Assembly: GCF_000714815.1 (NCBI RefSeq)
Contig: NZ_JMIH01000013.1
Coordinates: 114,173-178,172, forward strand
Length of the DNA: 64,000 nt
Source of the DNA: Anditalea andensis
GTDB lineage: Bacteria; Bacteroidota; Bacteroidia; Cytophagales; Cyclobacteriaceae
Direction: 5' to 3'
Both the position numbers and the translations under genes were made by a program. Below the pieces are notes generated by a model. That model saw nothing but the letters and a program-made list of their open reading frames with translations. It ran no database searches and had not been told where the DNA came from. Shown here piece after piece: positions 53,094 through 62,713 of the stretch. Position 1 is the first letter of the stretch, and the number at the start of each line of letters is the position of its first letter.

Positions 53094-53903
53094 ATGAAAA
53101 TCTTAGTTCCCACAGATTTATCAGAAAACGCCGATAATGCACTCGGTTTTGCCCAACAGCTAATCATCCAAACTGGGGGTGAAATCATATTGCTGTTTAC
53201 CTATTATGCGGTATATGATTTTGCTGCACAGGCTACCCGTATCATAGGACAAATAGAAAAGGACGCTAAGAAAGCATTAAAGAATATAATAAAAAACAAC
53301 AATCCCGATAACCTGCACATGGACTACCGGATCGTCCAAGGGACTGTCGATAATGCCGTAAAAGCAGCTGTGGATGGCATGGGAATTGACTTGGTCATCA
53401 TGGGAACACAGGGTGCCAGCGGTCTAAAAAAGGCGTTATTAGGATCTAACACCGCTGATGTGATCAAGGAGGCGACGGTACCTGTATTGGCAATACCTTC
53501 AGGCGCCAAATTAGAGAAGGTAAAAAAAATAGCAGTAGCTGTAGAACTTAAAAAAGAAGACCTGCAAACTCTATTACATTTAATGGAACTGACGGCAGTA
53601 TGGAACTTACCATATAAGATCATCCACGTTCAAAAAGAAGGCAGGTCAGATACAGAAATAAACTTTGAAACGCTCCAGAGGAATATTCTAAAAGAATATC
53701 CTTTAGTGGACATAAATTTTCTCTCATATGAATCCGATGGCATCAATAAAGGACTGGAGAATTATTTGAAGGAAAACCCAGATGCTCTTCTGGTAATGTT
53801 TTCTAAAACCAGGTCATTTTTTGAACAGCTCCTGGAATCCAGCCGCTCAGTAGAGATGGCATACCATACTCATGTACCATTACTGGTGGTGAAGTCTTCT
53901 TAA
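53094..53903 (+). CDS. Tandem universal stress protein
   Basis: This 269-residue protein contains two USP domains, about 1-140 and 147-269. The first is complete: MKILVPTDLSENADNAL, IVQGTVDNAV and the ATP-loop-like GTQGASGLKKALLGSNTADVI with VPVLAIPS. The second is degenerate (AVAVELKKEDLQTLL, MFSKTRSFFEQLLESSRS) and lacks the Gly-rich nucleotide loop, so only the first domain likely binds ATP. Such proteins help cells survive nutrient or oxidative stress by unknown means. It is monocistronic and convergent with the AraC-type regulator. Confidence 0.92.
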   Translation: MKILVPTDLSENADNALGFAQQLIIQTGGEIILLFTYYAVYDFAAQATRIIGQIEKDAKKALKNIIKNNNPDNLHMDYRIVQGTVDNAVKAAVDGMGIDLVIMGTQGASGLKKALLGSNTADVIKEATVPVLAIPSGAKLEKVKKIAVAVELKKEDLQTLLHLMELTAVWNLPYKIIHVQKEGRSDTEINFETLQRNILKEYPLVDINFLSYESDGINKGLENYLKENPDALLVMFSKTRSFFEQLLESSRSVEMAYHTHVPLLVVKSS

Positions 53904-53930
53904 AAACCATATAACTGAATAATGATCTAT

Positions 53931-54851
53931 TCATAAATTACCTTTCCTAAAAGCCTTAGGAGTAATACCAAACTCCTGCTTAAATGCGCGTATAAAGTAC
54001 GTGATATTTTTGAACCCTGCCATAAAACAAACTTCCTGTACCCTATTTTCTGTAGACAGAAGGTATTTTCTTGCCAGCTTTAGCCTTTCCTTCAGCACAT
54101 ATTCAGTAGGGGATACACCGAGTTCATTTTTAAAACTTCTGGAAAAATGGTTTTTGCTGAGACAGGCTTTTTTACTAAGGATATCCAAACTTAAGTTCTC
54201 TCTTATGTTATTTTTAATATAATCAGCTACGTAAGCCAATCTATTACTTCCCGCCAGCTGCTTGTAGGTCTTTTCAAGCATATCTCTGGCCTGTGTTTGA
54301 GATAACCGAATCAGAAACTCCTTTAATGCTAATGAAGCTATAATATCTTTCTCTTTTGTCACATCATTTAATCCTATCTGGACAAATCTGTTGATGATAT
54401 CATTTAATTCTATATTATTATTTAAATGGAAATAAGAATGATTTAGCCCCCAATCTTCAGTTAACAATTTTTGAGGCAAATTTTCATTTAAAAGGTTAAA
54501 AGTGTTTTCGATCATCTGTCCGGAAATTGAAAGAGCTATACATTGCGTCGGATTCTCCCAGGTCGCTTCCGGAAAATCTATTATCATGACTTCATGCGGA
54601 GGCACTATTACTGATTCACCTGGTAGATATTCAAATCCCGGCTGATCAAATAAATGCATGACTTTTTTACCCTTTAGCATGGTCGTAAGTACTAAATCTT
54701 CGAAGACCAAGTTCACTTTAGAGGCTTCCTGATGGGTTTCAAATATATTTAACTCACAGCTTTCCAATGTATAGGTAGTTCTGTTTTCTACCATTGAAAT
54801 CAGATCGTTCTTTCTTTTCCAGGGGACACCTGCTATATTACTTTGGGACAT
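53931..54851 (-). CDS. AraC-family regulator, divergent from aldehyde dehydrogenase
   Basis: This 306-residue regulator has an N-terminal cupin-like effector domain (about 40-150: PGESVIVPPHEVMIIDFP) and a C-terminal AraC DNA-binding domain with two helix-turn-helix units: LSLDILSKKACLSKNHFSRSFK near 215-240 and VQEVCFMAGFKNITYFIRAFKQEFGITP near 270-300. It is divergent from the aldehyde dehydrogenase gene across 128 bp and most likely controls it in response to an aldehyde, alcohol or related signal. Confidence 0.92.
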   Translation of the reverse strand: MSQSNIAGVPWKRKNDLISMVENRTTYTLESCELNIFETHQEASKVNLVFEDLVLTTMLKGKKVMHLFDQPGFEYLPGESVIVPPHEVMIIDFPEATWENPTQCIALSISGQMIENTFNLLNENLPQKLLTEDWGLNHSYFHLNNNIELNDIINRFVQIGLNDVTKEKDIIASLALKEFLIRLSQTQARDMLEKTYKQLAGSNRLAYVADYIKNNIRENLSLDILSKKACLSKNHFSRSFKNELGVSPTEYVLKERLKLARKYLLSTENRVQEVCFMAGFKNITYFIRAFKQEFGITPKAFRKGNL

Positions 54852-54979
54852 GGTGGTAATTTACGCAAATTCTTATAATTAATCAGCATGATGCTTTAGG
54901 TATATTAAATAGTATAAAAAGTGGATTTAATAAAATAATTTTTAGAGATATTTGTCATAATATCAAAAACAGAAAAATT

Positions 54980-56506
54980 ATGACAACAACCACATTATCC
55001 CAAAGCAAACCTGTAGATAGGCCTGAAATCAAAGAACAATATGAACATTTTATAGGTGGAGAGTGGGTCGCCCCCTCTTCAGGTGAATATTTTGAAAATA
55101 TCAGCCCAATAGATGGAAAACCTTTTTCAAAAGCTGCCAGAGGTAATAAAGAAGATATAGATAAAGCTATAGAAGCGGCACATAAAGCATTTCCAAGTTG
55201 GAGTAAAACCTCTGCTGCTAATAGAAGTAAGCTACTCAACAAAATAGCGGATATCATAGAAGAAAACCAGGAGCATTTAGCCAGGGTTGAAACAATAGAT
55301 AACGGTAAAGCACTAAGAGAAACAAGAGCTGCAGATCTTCCGCTGGTCATAGATCATTTCAGGTATTTTGCCAGTGTTATAAGAGCTGATGAAAGTTCAA
55401 TTTCTGAACACGATGAACATACAGTAAGTATAGCACTGCATGAACCACTGGGCGTAGTAGGACAGATTATTCCTTGGAATTTCCCGCTACTGATGGCTAC
55501 CTGGAAAATAGCTCCTGCATTGGCTGCTGGGTGCTGCACAGTAGTAAAACCCGCAGAGCAGACACCTACCAGTATCATGGTTCTCATGGAACTGATCGCA
55601 GATGTCCTGCCTCCAGGGGTTTTAAACGTGGTTACAGGATTCGGCCCTGAAGCAGGCAAACCCTTGGCTACTTCACCCCGCCTGGCCAAAGTGTCCTTTA
55701 CGGGAGAAACCACAACAGGTAGGCTTATCATGCAGTATGCTTCAGAAAACCTTGTACCGGTTACAATGGAACTGGGGGGGAAATCACCTAATATTTTCAT
55801 GAAATCTGTAGCGGATGCAGATGATGAATTTTTCGATAAAGCAGTAGAAGGCGCAGTCATGTTTGCCCTAAACCAGGGAGAAATATGCACTTGCCCCTCA
55901 AGGATACTCGTCCACGAAGATATTTACGATGTCTTTATGGAAAAGGTAATAGAAAGAACCAATGCTATTAAACTGGGGCATCCTTTGGCGGAAGACACCA
56001 TGATGGGGGCCCAAGCATCCAATGACCAATATGAAAAAGTATTGTCCTATCTTAAAATAGGAAAGGATGAAGGTGCTGAGCTGCTCTGTGGCGGAGAGAA
56101 AGCTGACCTGAACAGTGGTTTGGAAAATGGTTATTATATTCGGCCTACCATATTTAAAGGGCATAATAAAATGCGGATTTTCCAAGAAGAAATTTTTGGG
56201 CCGGTAGTTTGTGTGACCACTTTCAAATCCACCGAAGAAGCTTTAGAAATTGCCAATGACACGATGTATGGACTTGGGGCAGGTCTGTGGTCAAGAGATG
56301 CCCATGAGCTTTATCAAGTCCCAAGAGCTATCCAGGCAGGAAGAGTATGGGTTAACTGTTATAACACTTATCCTGCTCATGCTCCGTTCGGGGGGTATAA
56401 AAAATCAGGTTTTGGAAGGGAAAATCATCTTATGATGTTAGACCACTATCGTCAAACCAAAAATATGCTAATTTCTTATGATAAAAATAAAATGGGATTC
56501 TTTTAG
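54980..56506 (+). CDS. Aldehyde dehydrogenase
   Basis: This 508-residue NAD(P)-dependent dehydrogenase is of the ExaC/AldB line. The general base Glu264 is in MELGGKSPN, the nucleophile is Cys303 in [11 protein letters not shown], and the cofactor loop FTGETTTGR and the late FGPVV are present. C305, two residues later, is typical of this subgroup. It oxidises short-chain aldehydes such as acetaldehyde to acids in the cytoplasm. DUF779 follows 197 bp downstream, and an AraC regulator is divergent. This ALDH-DUF779 adjacency is common in bacteria. Confidence 0.95.
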   Translation: MTTTTLSQSKPVDRPEIKEQYEHFIGGEWVAPSSGEYFENISPIDGKPFSKAARGNKEDIDKAIEAAHKAFPSWSKTSAANRSKLLNKIADIIEENQEHLARVETIDNGKALRETRAADLPLVIDHFRYFASVIRADESSISEHDEHTVSIALHEPLGVVGQIIPWNFPLLMATWKIAPALAAGCCTVVKPAEQTPTSIMVLMELIADVLPPGVLNVVTGFGPEAGKPLATSPRLAKVSFTGETTTGRLIMQYASENLVPVTMELGGKSPNIFMKSVADADDEFFDKAVEGAVMFALNQGEICTCPSRILVHEDIYDVFMEKVIERTNAIKLGHPLAEDTMMGAQASNDQYEKVLSYLKIGKDEGAELLCGGEKADLNSGLENGYYIRPTIFKGHNKMRIFQEEIFGPVVCVTTFKSTEEALEIANDTMYGLGAGLWSRDAHELYQVPRAIQAGRVWVNCYNTYPAHAPFGGYKKSGFGRENHLMMLDHYRQTKNMLISYDKNKMGFF

Positions 56507-56703
56507 AATATAAAGAAAAATATTCTTGATAAAGACTATTTTGGATGGGAATGGTGATCGATGGAGGCTTGGGATTAAGGGTAAACCCACCCCTCTTCCT
56601 TTATCGATCACTTCTCCTTTAATTTTAAGAATAGGTATTTATTTACTGCTTTCTACCTAAATCACCATTACCCTCATTCCACTTTTTACTTAACCCCTTA
56701 TAT

Positions 56704-57096
56704 ATGACTCCTCGAGTACTGGTTACCGAAAAGGCAAAAAATACAATAGATACATTAAGAAAAAGGTTCGGAACAGACCTGATGTTTCACCAAAGTGGTG
56801 GGTGCTGTGATGGATCCTCCCCGATGTGCTTTGAAAAAGGGGATTTTAAAGTCGGTGGTAGTGACATATGGCTTGGAAAAATCCATGACTGTGATTTTTT
56901 TATGAGCAAAGACCAGTTTGAATATTGGAAGCATACACAGTTGACTGTTGACATCACTCCCGGAAGAGGAAGCAGTTTTAGTATAGAAATACCTATGGGT
57001 ATACGCTTTATGATACACTCAAGACTTTTTACAGATGAAGAATTCCAAGATTTAAGTCCTGTCAAAGAAGCAGAAGAAGCGATCCAAAGTGAATAA
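56704..57096 (+). CDS. DUF779 protein
   Basis: This 130-residue protein belongs to the DUF779 family, regularly found beside acetaldehyde-type dehydrogenases. Diagnostic lines are VTEKAKNTIDTLR, HQSGGCCDGSSPMCFEKGDF with C53, C54 and C62 by position, GSDIWLGKIHDCDFFMSKDQFEYWKHTQLTVDI and GRGSSFSIE with a late ERF-like MGIRF. The paired Cys could bind metal or a thiol adduct. The family's reaction is not established; here it shares a transcription unit, or at least a regulator, with the dehydrogenase. Confidence 0.88.
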   Translation: MTPRVLVTEKAKNTIDTLRKRFGTDLMFHQSGGCCDGSSPMCFEKGDFKVGGSDIWLGKIHDCDFFMSKDQFEYWKHTQLTVDITPGRGSSFSIEIPMGIRFMIHSRLFTDEEFQDLSPVKEAEEAIQSE

Positions 57097-57282
57097 ACTT
57101 GATAGGAAAAGCAATATTTTCGATACCGGCTTATAACTCATTACATGGCTCTCCCTAATATCAAAACCTTCCTGTAGATAGTTTTCAGATCTAATATCAT
57201 GTCATTATCTTATACAATTTATCCATCAATGTTTGGTTTAGCCGATAGTATGAATTTACTTTGCAGCTACTTCAGGAAACTG

Positions 57283-57386
57283 ATTTATAAAGAAGAGGTG
57301 AGAGATTAGGCTCCCAGACCCTCTGGCAACCGCCCTTGACGTAGGAGAGGTGCCAATACCTACCCAAAAAGCCGGGAACTATAAAT
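57283..57386 (+). promoter_or_regulatory. SAM (S-box type) riboswitch
   Basis: The core matches the SAM-I clan: AGAGG then CCTCTGGCAACC (P2 and its highly conserved tail, about 57293-57331) and AGGTGCCAATACC (57347-57360). P1 is a 7-bp helix, ATTTATA at 57283-57289 with TATAAAT at 57380-57386, and a short CCC/GGG arm (57363-57376) fits P4. It precedes a methionine-pathway gene, as expected. The 3' strand of P1 ends only 8 nt before the ATG at 57395, so there is no room for a terminator; ligand binding should hide the ribosome site directly. SAM-I versus SAM-I/IV subtype is uncertain. Confidence 0.85.
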
Positions 57387-57394
57387 TAGACATT

Positions 57395-58579
57395 ATGACC
57401 TATCAAAATGACGAAACGCGTGCGGTAAGAACCGTCGCTGCCAGTTCAGATCAAAGAACACACTCTGCACCTATATATTTAACATCCAGCTTCACCTTCG
57501 AAGGTGCGGAAGAAGCCCGACAAATGTTTGCAGATGAAATACAGGGCAACATTTACTCCCGGTACAGTAACCCCAATTCCAGTGACCTCATAGCAAAAGT
57601 ATGTGCTATGGAAGCCACTGATGACGGCATCGCCACTTCTTCTGGCATGGCAGCCATGTTTGCCAGCATAGCCTCTCTGCTGCAGCAGGGAGACCATGTA
57701 TTGGCAGCTAGAAGTTTATTTGGCTCTACCCATCAACTGCTTACCCGTGTTTTTCCTAAGTGGGGGATTACCCATACCTATGGAGAAGTCAGCGATGTAC
57801 AGCAGTGGGAAAAGCTAATCCAGCCAAACACCCGCATGATCTTTATCGAAACTCCCTCCAATCCAGGCCTGGAAATAATTGATCTCGAATGGATAGGAGC
57901 CTTTGCCGAAGCACATAACCTGATATTGGTAGTGGACAACTGCTTTGCCACCCCTTATCTGCAGCAACCTGCGAAATGGGGAGCGCACATTGTGACTCAC
58001 TCTGCCACAAAATACATTGACGGACAAGGCCGGGTATTGGGAGGATTAATCTTAGGTAGGCAAGAGCTTATGGACGAAGTGCAGTTTTTTACCCGGCACA
58101 CAGGCCCTGCCATATCCCCTTTCAATGCCTGGCTCTTGGCCAAAAGCATGGAAACCTTGCCGGTACGGATGGACCGTCATTGTGAAAGTGCATTGAGGAT
58201 AGCAGAATATTTTGAAGAGAATACTGAATTAGAAGAAGTAAAATATCCTTTTTTAAAATCTCACCCACAATACCATCTGGCCAAAAAGCAGATGAAACAG
58301 GGAGGAGGAATTATTACCTTAAATTTTAAAGGTGGACTTGAAAGGGCCAAGAACTTCATCGATCATCTGGAAATGATCTCTATTACAGCTAATCTAGGGG
58401 ACAGTAGAAGTATAGTCACCCATCCTGCTTCCACCACTCACAGTAAACTTACTAAAGAAGAAAGAGCTAAAGTAGGCATCGTAGATGGACTTGTCAGGCT
58501 TTCAGTAGGGCTGGAGCATGCTGATGACATCATCCAGGATGTACAAAGAGCGATTGATTTATCAAAAAAACAATCTTAA
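57395..58579 (+). CDS. metZ: O-succinylhomoserine sulfhydrylase-type enzyme
   Basis: The start is the ATG at 57395; an earlier GTG lies inside the riboswitch and is not used. The 394-residue PLP enzyme is of the Cys/Met metabolism family: SSGMAAMFASIASLLQQGDHV, IETPSNPGLEIIDL, VDNCFATPYLQQP, PLP-lysine Lys206 in HSATKYIDGQGRV, and VTHPASTTHSKL. It makes homocysteine from an acylated homoserine and sulfide. The riboswitch immediately upstream represses it when SAM is abundant. Cystathionine gamma-synthase activity cannot be fully excluded from sequence. Confidence 0.92.
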   Translation: MTYQNDETRAVRTVAASSDQRTHSAPIYLTSSFTFEGAEEARQMFADEIQGNIYSRYSNPNSSDLIAKVCAMEATDDGIATSSGMAAMFASIASLLQQGDHVLAARSLFGSTHQLLTRVFPKWGITHTYGEVSDVQQWEKLIQPNTRMIFIETPSNPGLEIIDLEWIGAFAEAHNLILVVDNCFATPYLQQPAKWGAHIVTHSATKYIDGQGRVLGGLILGRQELMDEVQFFTRHTGPAISPFNAWLLAKSMETLPVRMDRHCESALRIAEYFEENTELEEVKYPFLKSHPQYHLAKKQMKQGGGIITLNFKGGLERAKNFIDHLEMISITANLGDSRSIVTHPASTTHSKLTKEERAKVGIVDGLVRLSVGLEHADDIIQDVQRAIDLSKKQS

Positions 58580-58989
58580 CACTGCCCACAGCTGTGAAAA
58601 CAGTATATAGAGCATAAAAACCATTTATACCCTTCAGCCAACTAATAATCCATCTACCTTTAGTGGATAAGGATGAGGCTTTCTCATATATCAATTCAAG
58701 AGCCTGAGATTTGGCTGAATGAAAATTGGCTCAGATACCAACCTGAATAAAACAGAGGCTGTCCCTACTCCCTTCATATGAGAGAGCCCTGTTTTTTGGG
58801 TTTTTTATAGGTGCATTGAAGCATGAAAATATAAGAAACCGTTTATCCTCCTTATTTTCCTGATTTAATTTATTGAGCTAGGTGCCTTACCTTTCTAAAA
58901 ATTTTTTAATATATTGAAGCCAATATTTCAGATAACAATATCCCCTAACACCCCAGCTAAATCGAAAAAGCTGTCCAACTTATGAATTT
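58580..58989. other. Intergenic region with a terminator
   Basis: About 410 bp between the sulfhydrylase and the oxidoreductase, both on the plus strand. A terminator is at 58751-58797. The rest is non-coding by eye. Confidence 0.5.
58751..58805 (+). terminator. Terminator after the sulfhydrylase gene
   Basis: AACAGAGGCT at 58751-58760 pairs with AGCCCTGTT at 58785-58793, with one mismatch and a 24-base loop, followed by TTTTTTGGGTTTTTT. The loop is long, but the T tract and position fit. Confidence 0.6.
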
Positions 58990-60450
58990 ATGAAAAAAGA
59001 TCAATTGACCGGTATTTCTAGTACCAGAAGAAACTTTCTTAAAACTACCGCTACAGCACTCGCCGGCTTTTATTTTGTCCCACGGAATGTTCTGGGTGGT
59101 CCCGGATATACTGCTCCCAGTGACATGCTCCGGGTAGCTGGAATAGGAGTAGGCGGCATGGGGTATAATGATGTAAAAGGAGTTCATAACTCTGGCAAGG
59201 CCAATATAGCCTTTCTCTGTGATGTGGATGATCGTCGGGCTGCACAATCCCGAAAAGACTATCCTAAAGCGAAATACTATAAAGATTATAGAGAAATGCT
59301 TGAAAAGGAGCACAAAAACATAGATGCCGTCACAGTGTCCACACCTGACCACAACCATGCGGTTCAGGCTATGGCAGCCATGCAACTCGGCAAACATGTA
59401 TATGTGCAAAAACCGCTTACGCATGATATATATGAAGCACGGATGCTGACCAAGGCAGCTGAAGATTATAAAGTAGTGACCCAGATGGGTAATCAGGGTT
59501 CATCGGGTGACGGAGTACGACAGATGATAGAATGGTATGAAGCTGGGCTAATAGGAGAAGCACATACTGTACACTGCTGGACCGACCGTCCTGTGTGGCC
59601 CCAGGGCATACCTTGGCCACAGACCCAGGTGAGTATCCCCACCGAACTGGACTGGGACCTCTGGCTTGGCACCGCGCCAAACAGAAACTATGTAAACAAC
59701 CTGGTTCCATTTAATTGGCGTGGCTGGTGGGATTATGGTACTGGGGCCCTTGGCGATATGGCATGCCATATCATGGAACCTCCCTTCAGGGTATTGGGTC
59801 TAGGATATCCTACAGAGGCAGAGTGCAGTGTGGGATCTGTATATGTAGATGAATTTAAAAGAGGTTATTTTCCGGAAAGCTGTCCACCTTCATCTTCTGT
59901 TACTTTAAGATTTGCAGGAAAAGATGGTAAAGATGGTATAAAATTTCACTGGATGGACGGAGGTATACAGCCCGTAAGGCCAGAAGAACTCGGTCCAAAT
60001 GAAATGATGGGAGACGGCGGTAATGGTGTGATCATCGAAGGAACCAAGGGAAAAATGATGGCATCCACCTATGGCAGAGACCCAAAGCTACTACCCACTT
60101 CCAGAACCGAAGAAGTAGATGTACCCAAGACAATACCTCGGGTAGAAGGGGGAGATAAAGGCCACTATGCACAGTGGGTGCAGGCCTGCATAGCAGGTCA
60201 TGGAAGTAAGGAATTCCACAATTTGAGTTCTCCTTTTGCTATAGCTGGGCCTTTGACAGAATCTGTCCTAATGGGTAATTTGGCTATTAGGAGCCAGGAC
60301 ATCAGAAAGGGCCAAGATGGGAAGTATACCTATCCAGGAAGAAACATCAAACTGGTGTGGGATGGAGAAAATATGAAAGTGACTAATTTTGATGAAGCTA
60401 ATCAGTTTGTCAAAAGAACGTATAGAGATGGGTGGACACTTGGCGTATAA
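58990..60450 (+). CDS. Tat-exported Gfo/Idh/MocA-family oxidoreductase
   Basis: This 486-residue protein starts with a textbook twin-arginine signal, STRRNFLK with R13-R14, then TTATALAGFYF. The Rossmann part has RVAGIGVGGMG and the motif VQKPLTHDI, in which the family's usual EKP is QKP, as in the exported subgroup. The second half carries the substrate-binding domain (WRGWWDYGTGALGDMACHIMEPPF). It is likely a sugar or sugar-acid dehydrogenase/epimerase that binds NAD(P) before export. No sugar-catabolic genes adjoin. A strong terminator follows. Confidence 0.92.
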   Translation: MKKDQLTGISSTRRNFLKTTATALAGFYFVPRNVLGGPGYTAPSDMLRVAGIGVGGMGYNDVKGVHNSGKANIAFLCDVDDRRAAQSRKDYPKAKYYKDYREMLEKEHKNIDAVTVSTPDHNHAVQAMAAMQLGKHVYVQKPLTHDIYEARMLTKAAEDYKVVTQMGNQGSSGDGVRQMIEWYEAGLIGEAHTVHCWTDRPVWPQGIPWPQTQVSIPTELDWDLWLGTAPNRNYVNNLVPFNWRGWWDYGTGALGDMACHIMEPPFRVLGLGYPTEAECSVGSVYVDEFKRGYFPESCPPSSSVTLRFAGKDGKDGIKFHWMDGGIQPVRPEELGPNEMMGDGGNGVIIEGTKGKMMASTYGRDPKLLPTSRTEEVDVPKTIPRVEGGDKGHYAQWVQACIAGHGSKEFHNLSSPFAIAGPLTESVLMGNLAIRSQDIRKGQDGKYTYPGRNIKLVWDGENMKVTNFDEANQFVKRTYRDGWTLGV

Positions 60451-60466
60451 CTGATACCTAATAAAC

Positions 60467-60508
60467 AAAAGGCTTCAGGATTGCCATGCATTCTGAAGCC
60501 TTTTATTT
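60467..60508 (+). terminator. Terminator after the Gfo/Idh/MocA gene
   Basis: AAAAGGCTTCAG at 60467-60478 pairs perfectly with CTGAAGCCTTTT at 60493-60504 over a 14-base loop, followed by ATTTG. It lies 16 bp after the stop codon and also faces the convergent DUF748 gene. Confidence 0.85.
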
Positions 60509-60555
60509 GAATCCAGTAAATATTATAAGATAGCGATGATCTTCCCTTTCCTGAT

Positions 60556-61599
60556 TTAGAGATTTTCGAAAGAGATGTCATGATCAGGGCTTTTGGAAAA
60601 AGCTTCTATAAAAGCATTCCTAAGTACATTAAAAATAGTGGGCATAACCCTTACATTAGTTTCATTAATATCCCCTTCAAATGGTACCCGGGTCGCTACC
60701 TGATCTTCCTTAGGGTTTTCAAATATCTTCATGGCTGAACCTACTACCACTTCCCAGGCCTTCCTTAAAAAAGAAGAATCTTCATCCTGTAAATCAATCA
60801 CTTTAACATTTTCAAATACGGGTTTTAAATACCCTTGAAACACACCATCCTTCATAGCGATTTCCGTAGAAGCATATAACTGGCCTTCTTTGAAAGTAAA
60901 ATTGGCATACGCCTCCGTAAATTCATTCAAAGCCAATAGATCTACTCTATCCATTTCAACTACCGCATCAAAATCCGGCTGCGACTTAAGGATATTCAAA
61001 TCTACATGTCCATCAATAAACCCTCCACCTATAGTGGATGCATTTATAGAAACTGCAGAAGGCAATGGTCTGTTATCATCATTGACATTTCCTAAATTAG
61101 TAGCATATACGTTCAAATCCTTAAAAAACAGATCTACTTTTGGACTTGCTGTGGGATCTATATAATGTATTTCACCATTATGAATAGTAAAGGTATTGAT
61201 GTTTATAGGCATAAGCTCATCCAATACATGAGCAAAATCCACGTCTTCTCCGTCTTCCACTTCCTGCCCATTCGAAATAAGGTTTAAAATAGGCCGCTCA
61301 AAATGGATATCCCCCACGACTTTGCCTTTAAAAAGTGCTCCCCATTCTAAAGATATATCAATTTCAGCGGTAGAGAAAAAAGGAATATCTTCACGTTCCT
61401 CATCAAAAATAACCAGCGAATCTATCTTGTATGCCCCTCTATATAAATGGATATGGATGTCATCCACACTACCATACATACCGTCCATGGTAGCAAGTGC
61501 ACGGTTTACTTTTTTAAGTACAAATGGCTCCAATGCAAAATGGAGCAATAAAAATATCAAGAGAATTAAAGTGACAGGTATCCAAATCCGTTTTTTCAT
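60556..61599 (-). CDS. DUF748/AsmA-like envelope protein
   Basis: This 347-residue protein has one N-terminal membrane anchor (IWIPVTLILLIFLLLHFAL) and a long periplasmic part of repeated beta segments: VDDIHIHLYRGAYKIDSLVI, AEIDISLEWGALFKGKVVGDIHFERPILNLIS and DLNILKSQPDFDAVVEMDRVDL. This is the AsmA/DUF748 pattern, which in Gram-negative bacteria forms hydrophobic grooves for lipid transport between membranes. At 347 residues it is short for the class. It follows the DUF983 gene by 84 bp on the same strand and may share its transcript. Confidence 0.82.
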   Translation of the reverse strand: MKKRIWIPVTLILLIFLLLHFALEPFVLKKVNRALATMDGMYGSVDDIHIHLYRGAYKIDSLVIFDEEREDIPFFSTAEIDISLEWGALFKGKVVGDIHFERPILNLISNGQEVEDGEDVDFAHVLDELMPININTFTIHNGEIHYIDPTASPKVDLFFKDLNVYATNLGNVNDDNRPLPSAVSINASTIGGGFIDGHVDLNILKSQPDFDAVVEMDRVDLLALNEFTEAYANFTFKEGQLYASTEIAMKDGVFQGYLKPVFENVKVIDLQDEDSSFLRKAWEVVVGSAMKIFENPKEDQVATRVPFEGDINETNVRVMPTIFNVLRNAFIEAFSKSPDHDISFENL

Positions 61600-61683
61600 A
61601 TATGATCAATGCTGTACTTTAATCTAAACAGCAATAAACCCTGGTAAACAAATTACATACCAAAATTTCATCAAAAAATACCA

Positions 61684-62073
61684 TTAACCTTGTTGATTAT
61701 AGGGAGGTGAATATTTTAATTTCCCAAGGCCATATAAATAAAGCACTTTACTATACCGCTGCATAAAAGGTAAAAGCAAAATATTAGCTCCGACTACTGA
61801 CACGATATACACCCAAAGCTCGGGATCATCAAAAAATACATTTAAGACAATCATCACATTTATAAATAAGGCAACGGAAAACGCATAACTAATATACATC
61901 GCTCCATAATAAAAATCAGGTTCCGGCAATAGGTTAGCTGCACACACATCACACCTTTTTTTAATGTCTGTTAATTTATAGTAGCTGTACAAGGAAACAG
62001 AAAAAATCTCTCCTTTTCTACATTTGGGGCATTTTGCTAATAATATAGATTTTCCGATGCTCGGTGATGACAT
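61684..62073 (-). CDS. DUF983 zinc-ribbon membrane protein
   Basis: The ATG at 62073 (MSSPSIGKSI) is preferred over the longer frame from 62103, since the family begins just before its zinc ribbon. The 129-residue protein has CPKCRKGEIF and CDVC as four-cysteine metal ligands, then LLPEPDFYYGAMYISYA and two membrane helices (about 60-80 and 88-108). DUF983 proteins are common in Bacteroidota and alpha-Proteobacteria, with no known reaction. It lies upstream of the DUF748 gene, 84 bp apart, and may form one unit with it. Confidence 0.85.
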   Translation of the reverse strand: MSSPSIGKSILLAKCPKCRKGEIFSVSLYSYYKLTDIKKRCDVCAANLLPEPDFYYGAMYISYAFSVALFINVMIVLNVFFDDPELWVYIVSVVGANILLLPFMQRYSKVLYLYGLGKLKYSPPYNQQG

Positions 62074-62229
62074 ATGGCTGATATAGCTGGTTGAATGTAA
62101 CAAATATACAGATGCTTTATGGTTTAAATATGCTTTTTTTGTTCGGATTGTTGCATATCGTCTGATTACCTACCAAAATGCTGTCAGGATCAGAAAAGTT
62201 TAATTATCTTTACTAATATGGTAATGTGT

Positions 62230-62610
62230 ATGAATAAAAAATGGATATGGAAAGGATTGACCTATTTGATGTTGGTCAATTTTATAAATCTGTCTGCCAA
62301 TTTTTATCATGCTTCTGAAATGGACAGTTCTTTATTGAGACATCATGATCCCATAGACTCCCTAGCTGAGCTGGTATTAGAATATTTTTTTGAAATGGAT
62401 GAAAATACTATTCCAGACACAGAAACTCCTCATGAGAAACGTAAAATAGCTGATGTAACTACTCTATTTCCTGGAGGATCTTTTTCATATTTTATGACCC
62501 AATACAATCTAAACCATTACTTTTTCAGCCACTATGAAAATCTATACCAGAATATGTCATTTGACATAAGCGCTCCCCCTCCCAAGGCCATTTCACTTCC
62601 CCTCCTATAA
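62230..62610 (+). CDS. Small exported protein of unknown role
   Basis: No family is recognised. The protein has about 126 residues from the ATG at 62230; earlier ATGs at 62218 and 62224 are also possible. An N-terminal hydrophobic stretch (WKGLTYLMLVNFINLSANF) acts as signal or anchor. The rest is acidic, then His/Tyr-rich (NHYFFSHYENLYQ), and it closes with DISAPPPKAISLPLL, a Pro-rich end. It is 103 bp before the porin gene on the same strand, so a shared function at the envelope is possible. Confidence 0.6.
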   Translation: MNKKWIWKGLTYLMLVNFINLSANFYHASEMDSSLLRHHDPIDSLAELVLEYFFEMDENTIPDTETPHEKRKIADVTTLFPGGSFSYFMTQYNLNHYFFSHYENLYQNMSFDISAPPPKAISLPLL

Positions 62611-62713
62611 ATGATATACCAATAGCTTCTTCCCCTCCTGGGGTAACCATAGGCTATATCCTGTGTTTCTGAATGAAAATTTGTTCAGACTAAAAATTAT
62701 TATAATTAATATT

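Noticed and set aside
57350..57394. GTG start at 57350 for the sulfhydrylase
   Set aside because: It lies inside the riboswitch core; the ATG at 57395 gives the normal family N-terminus.
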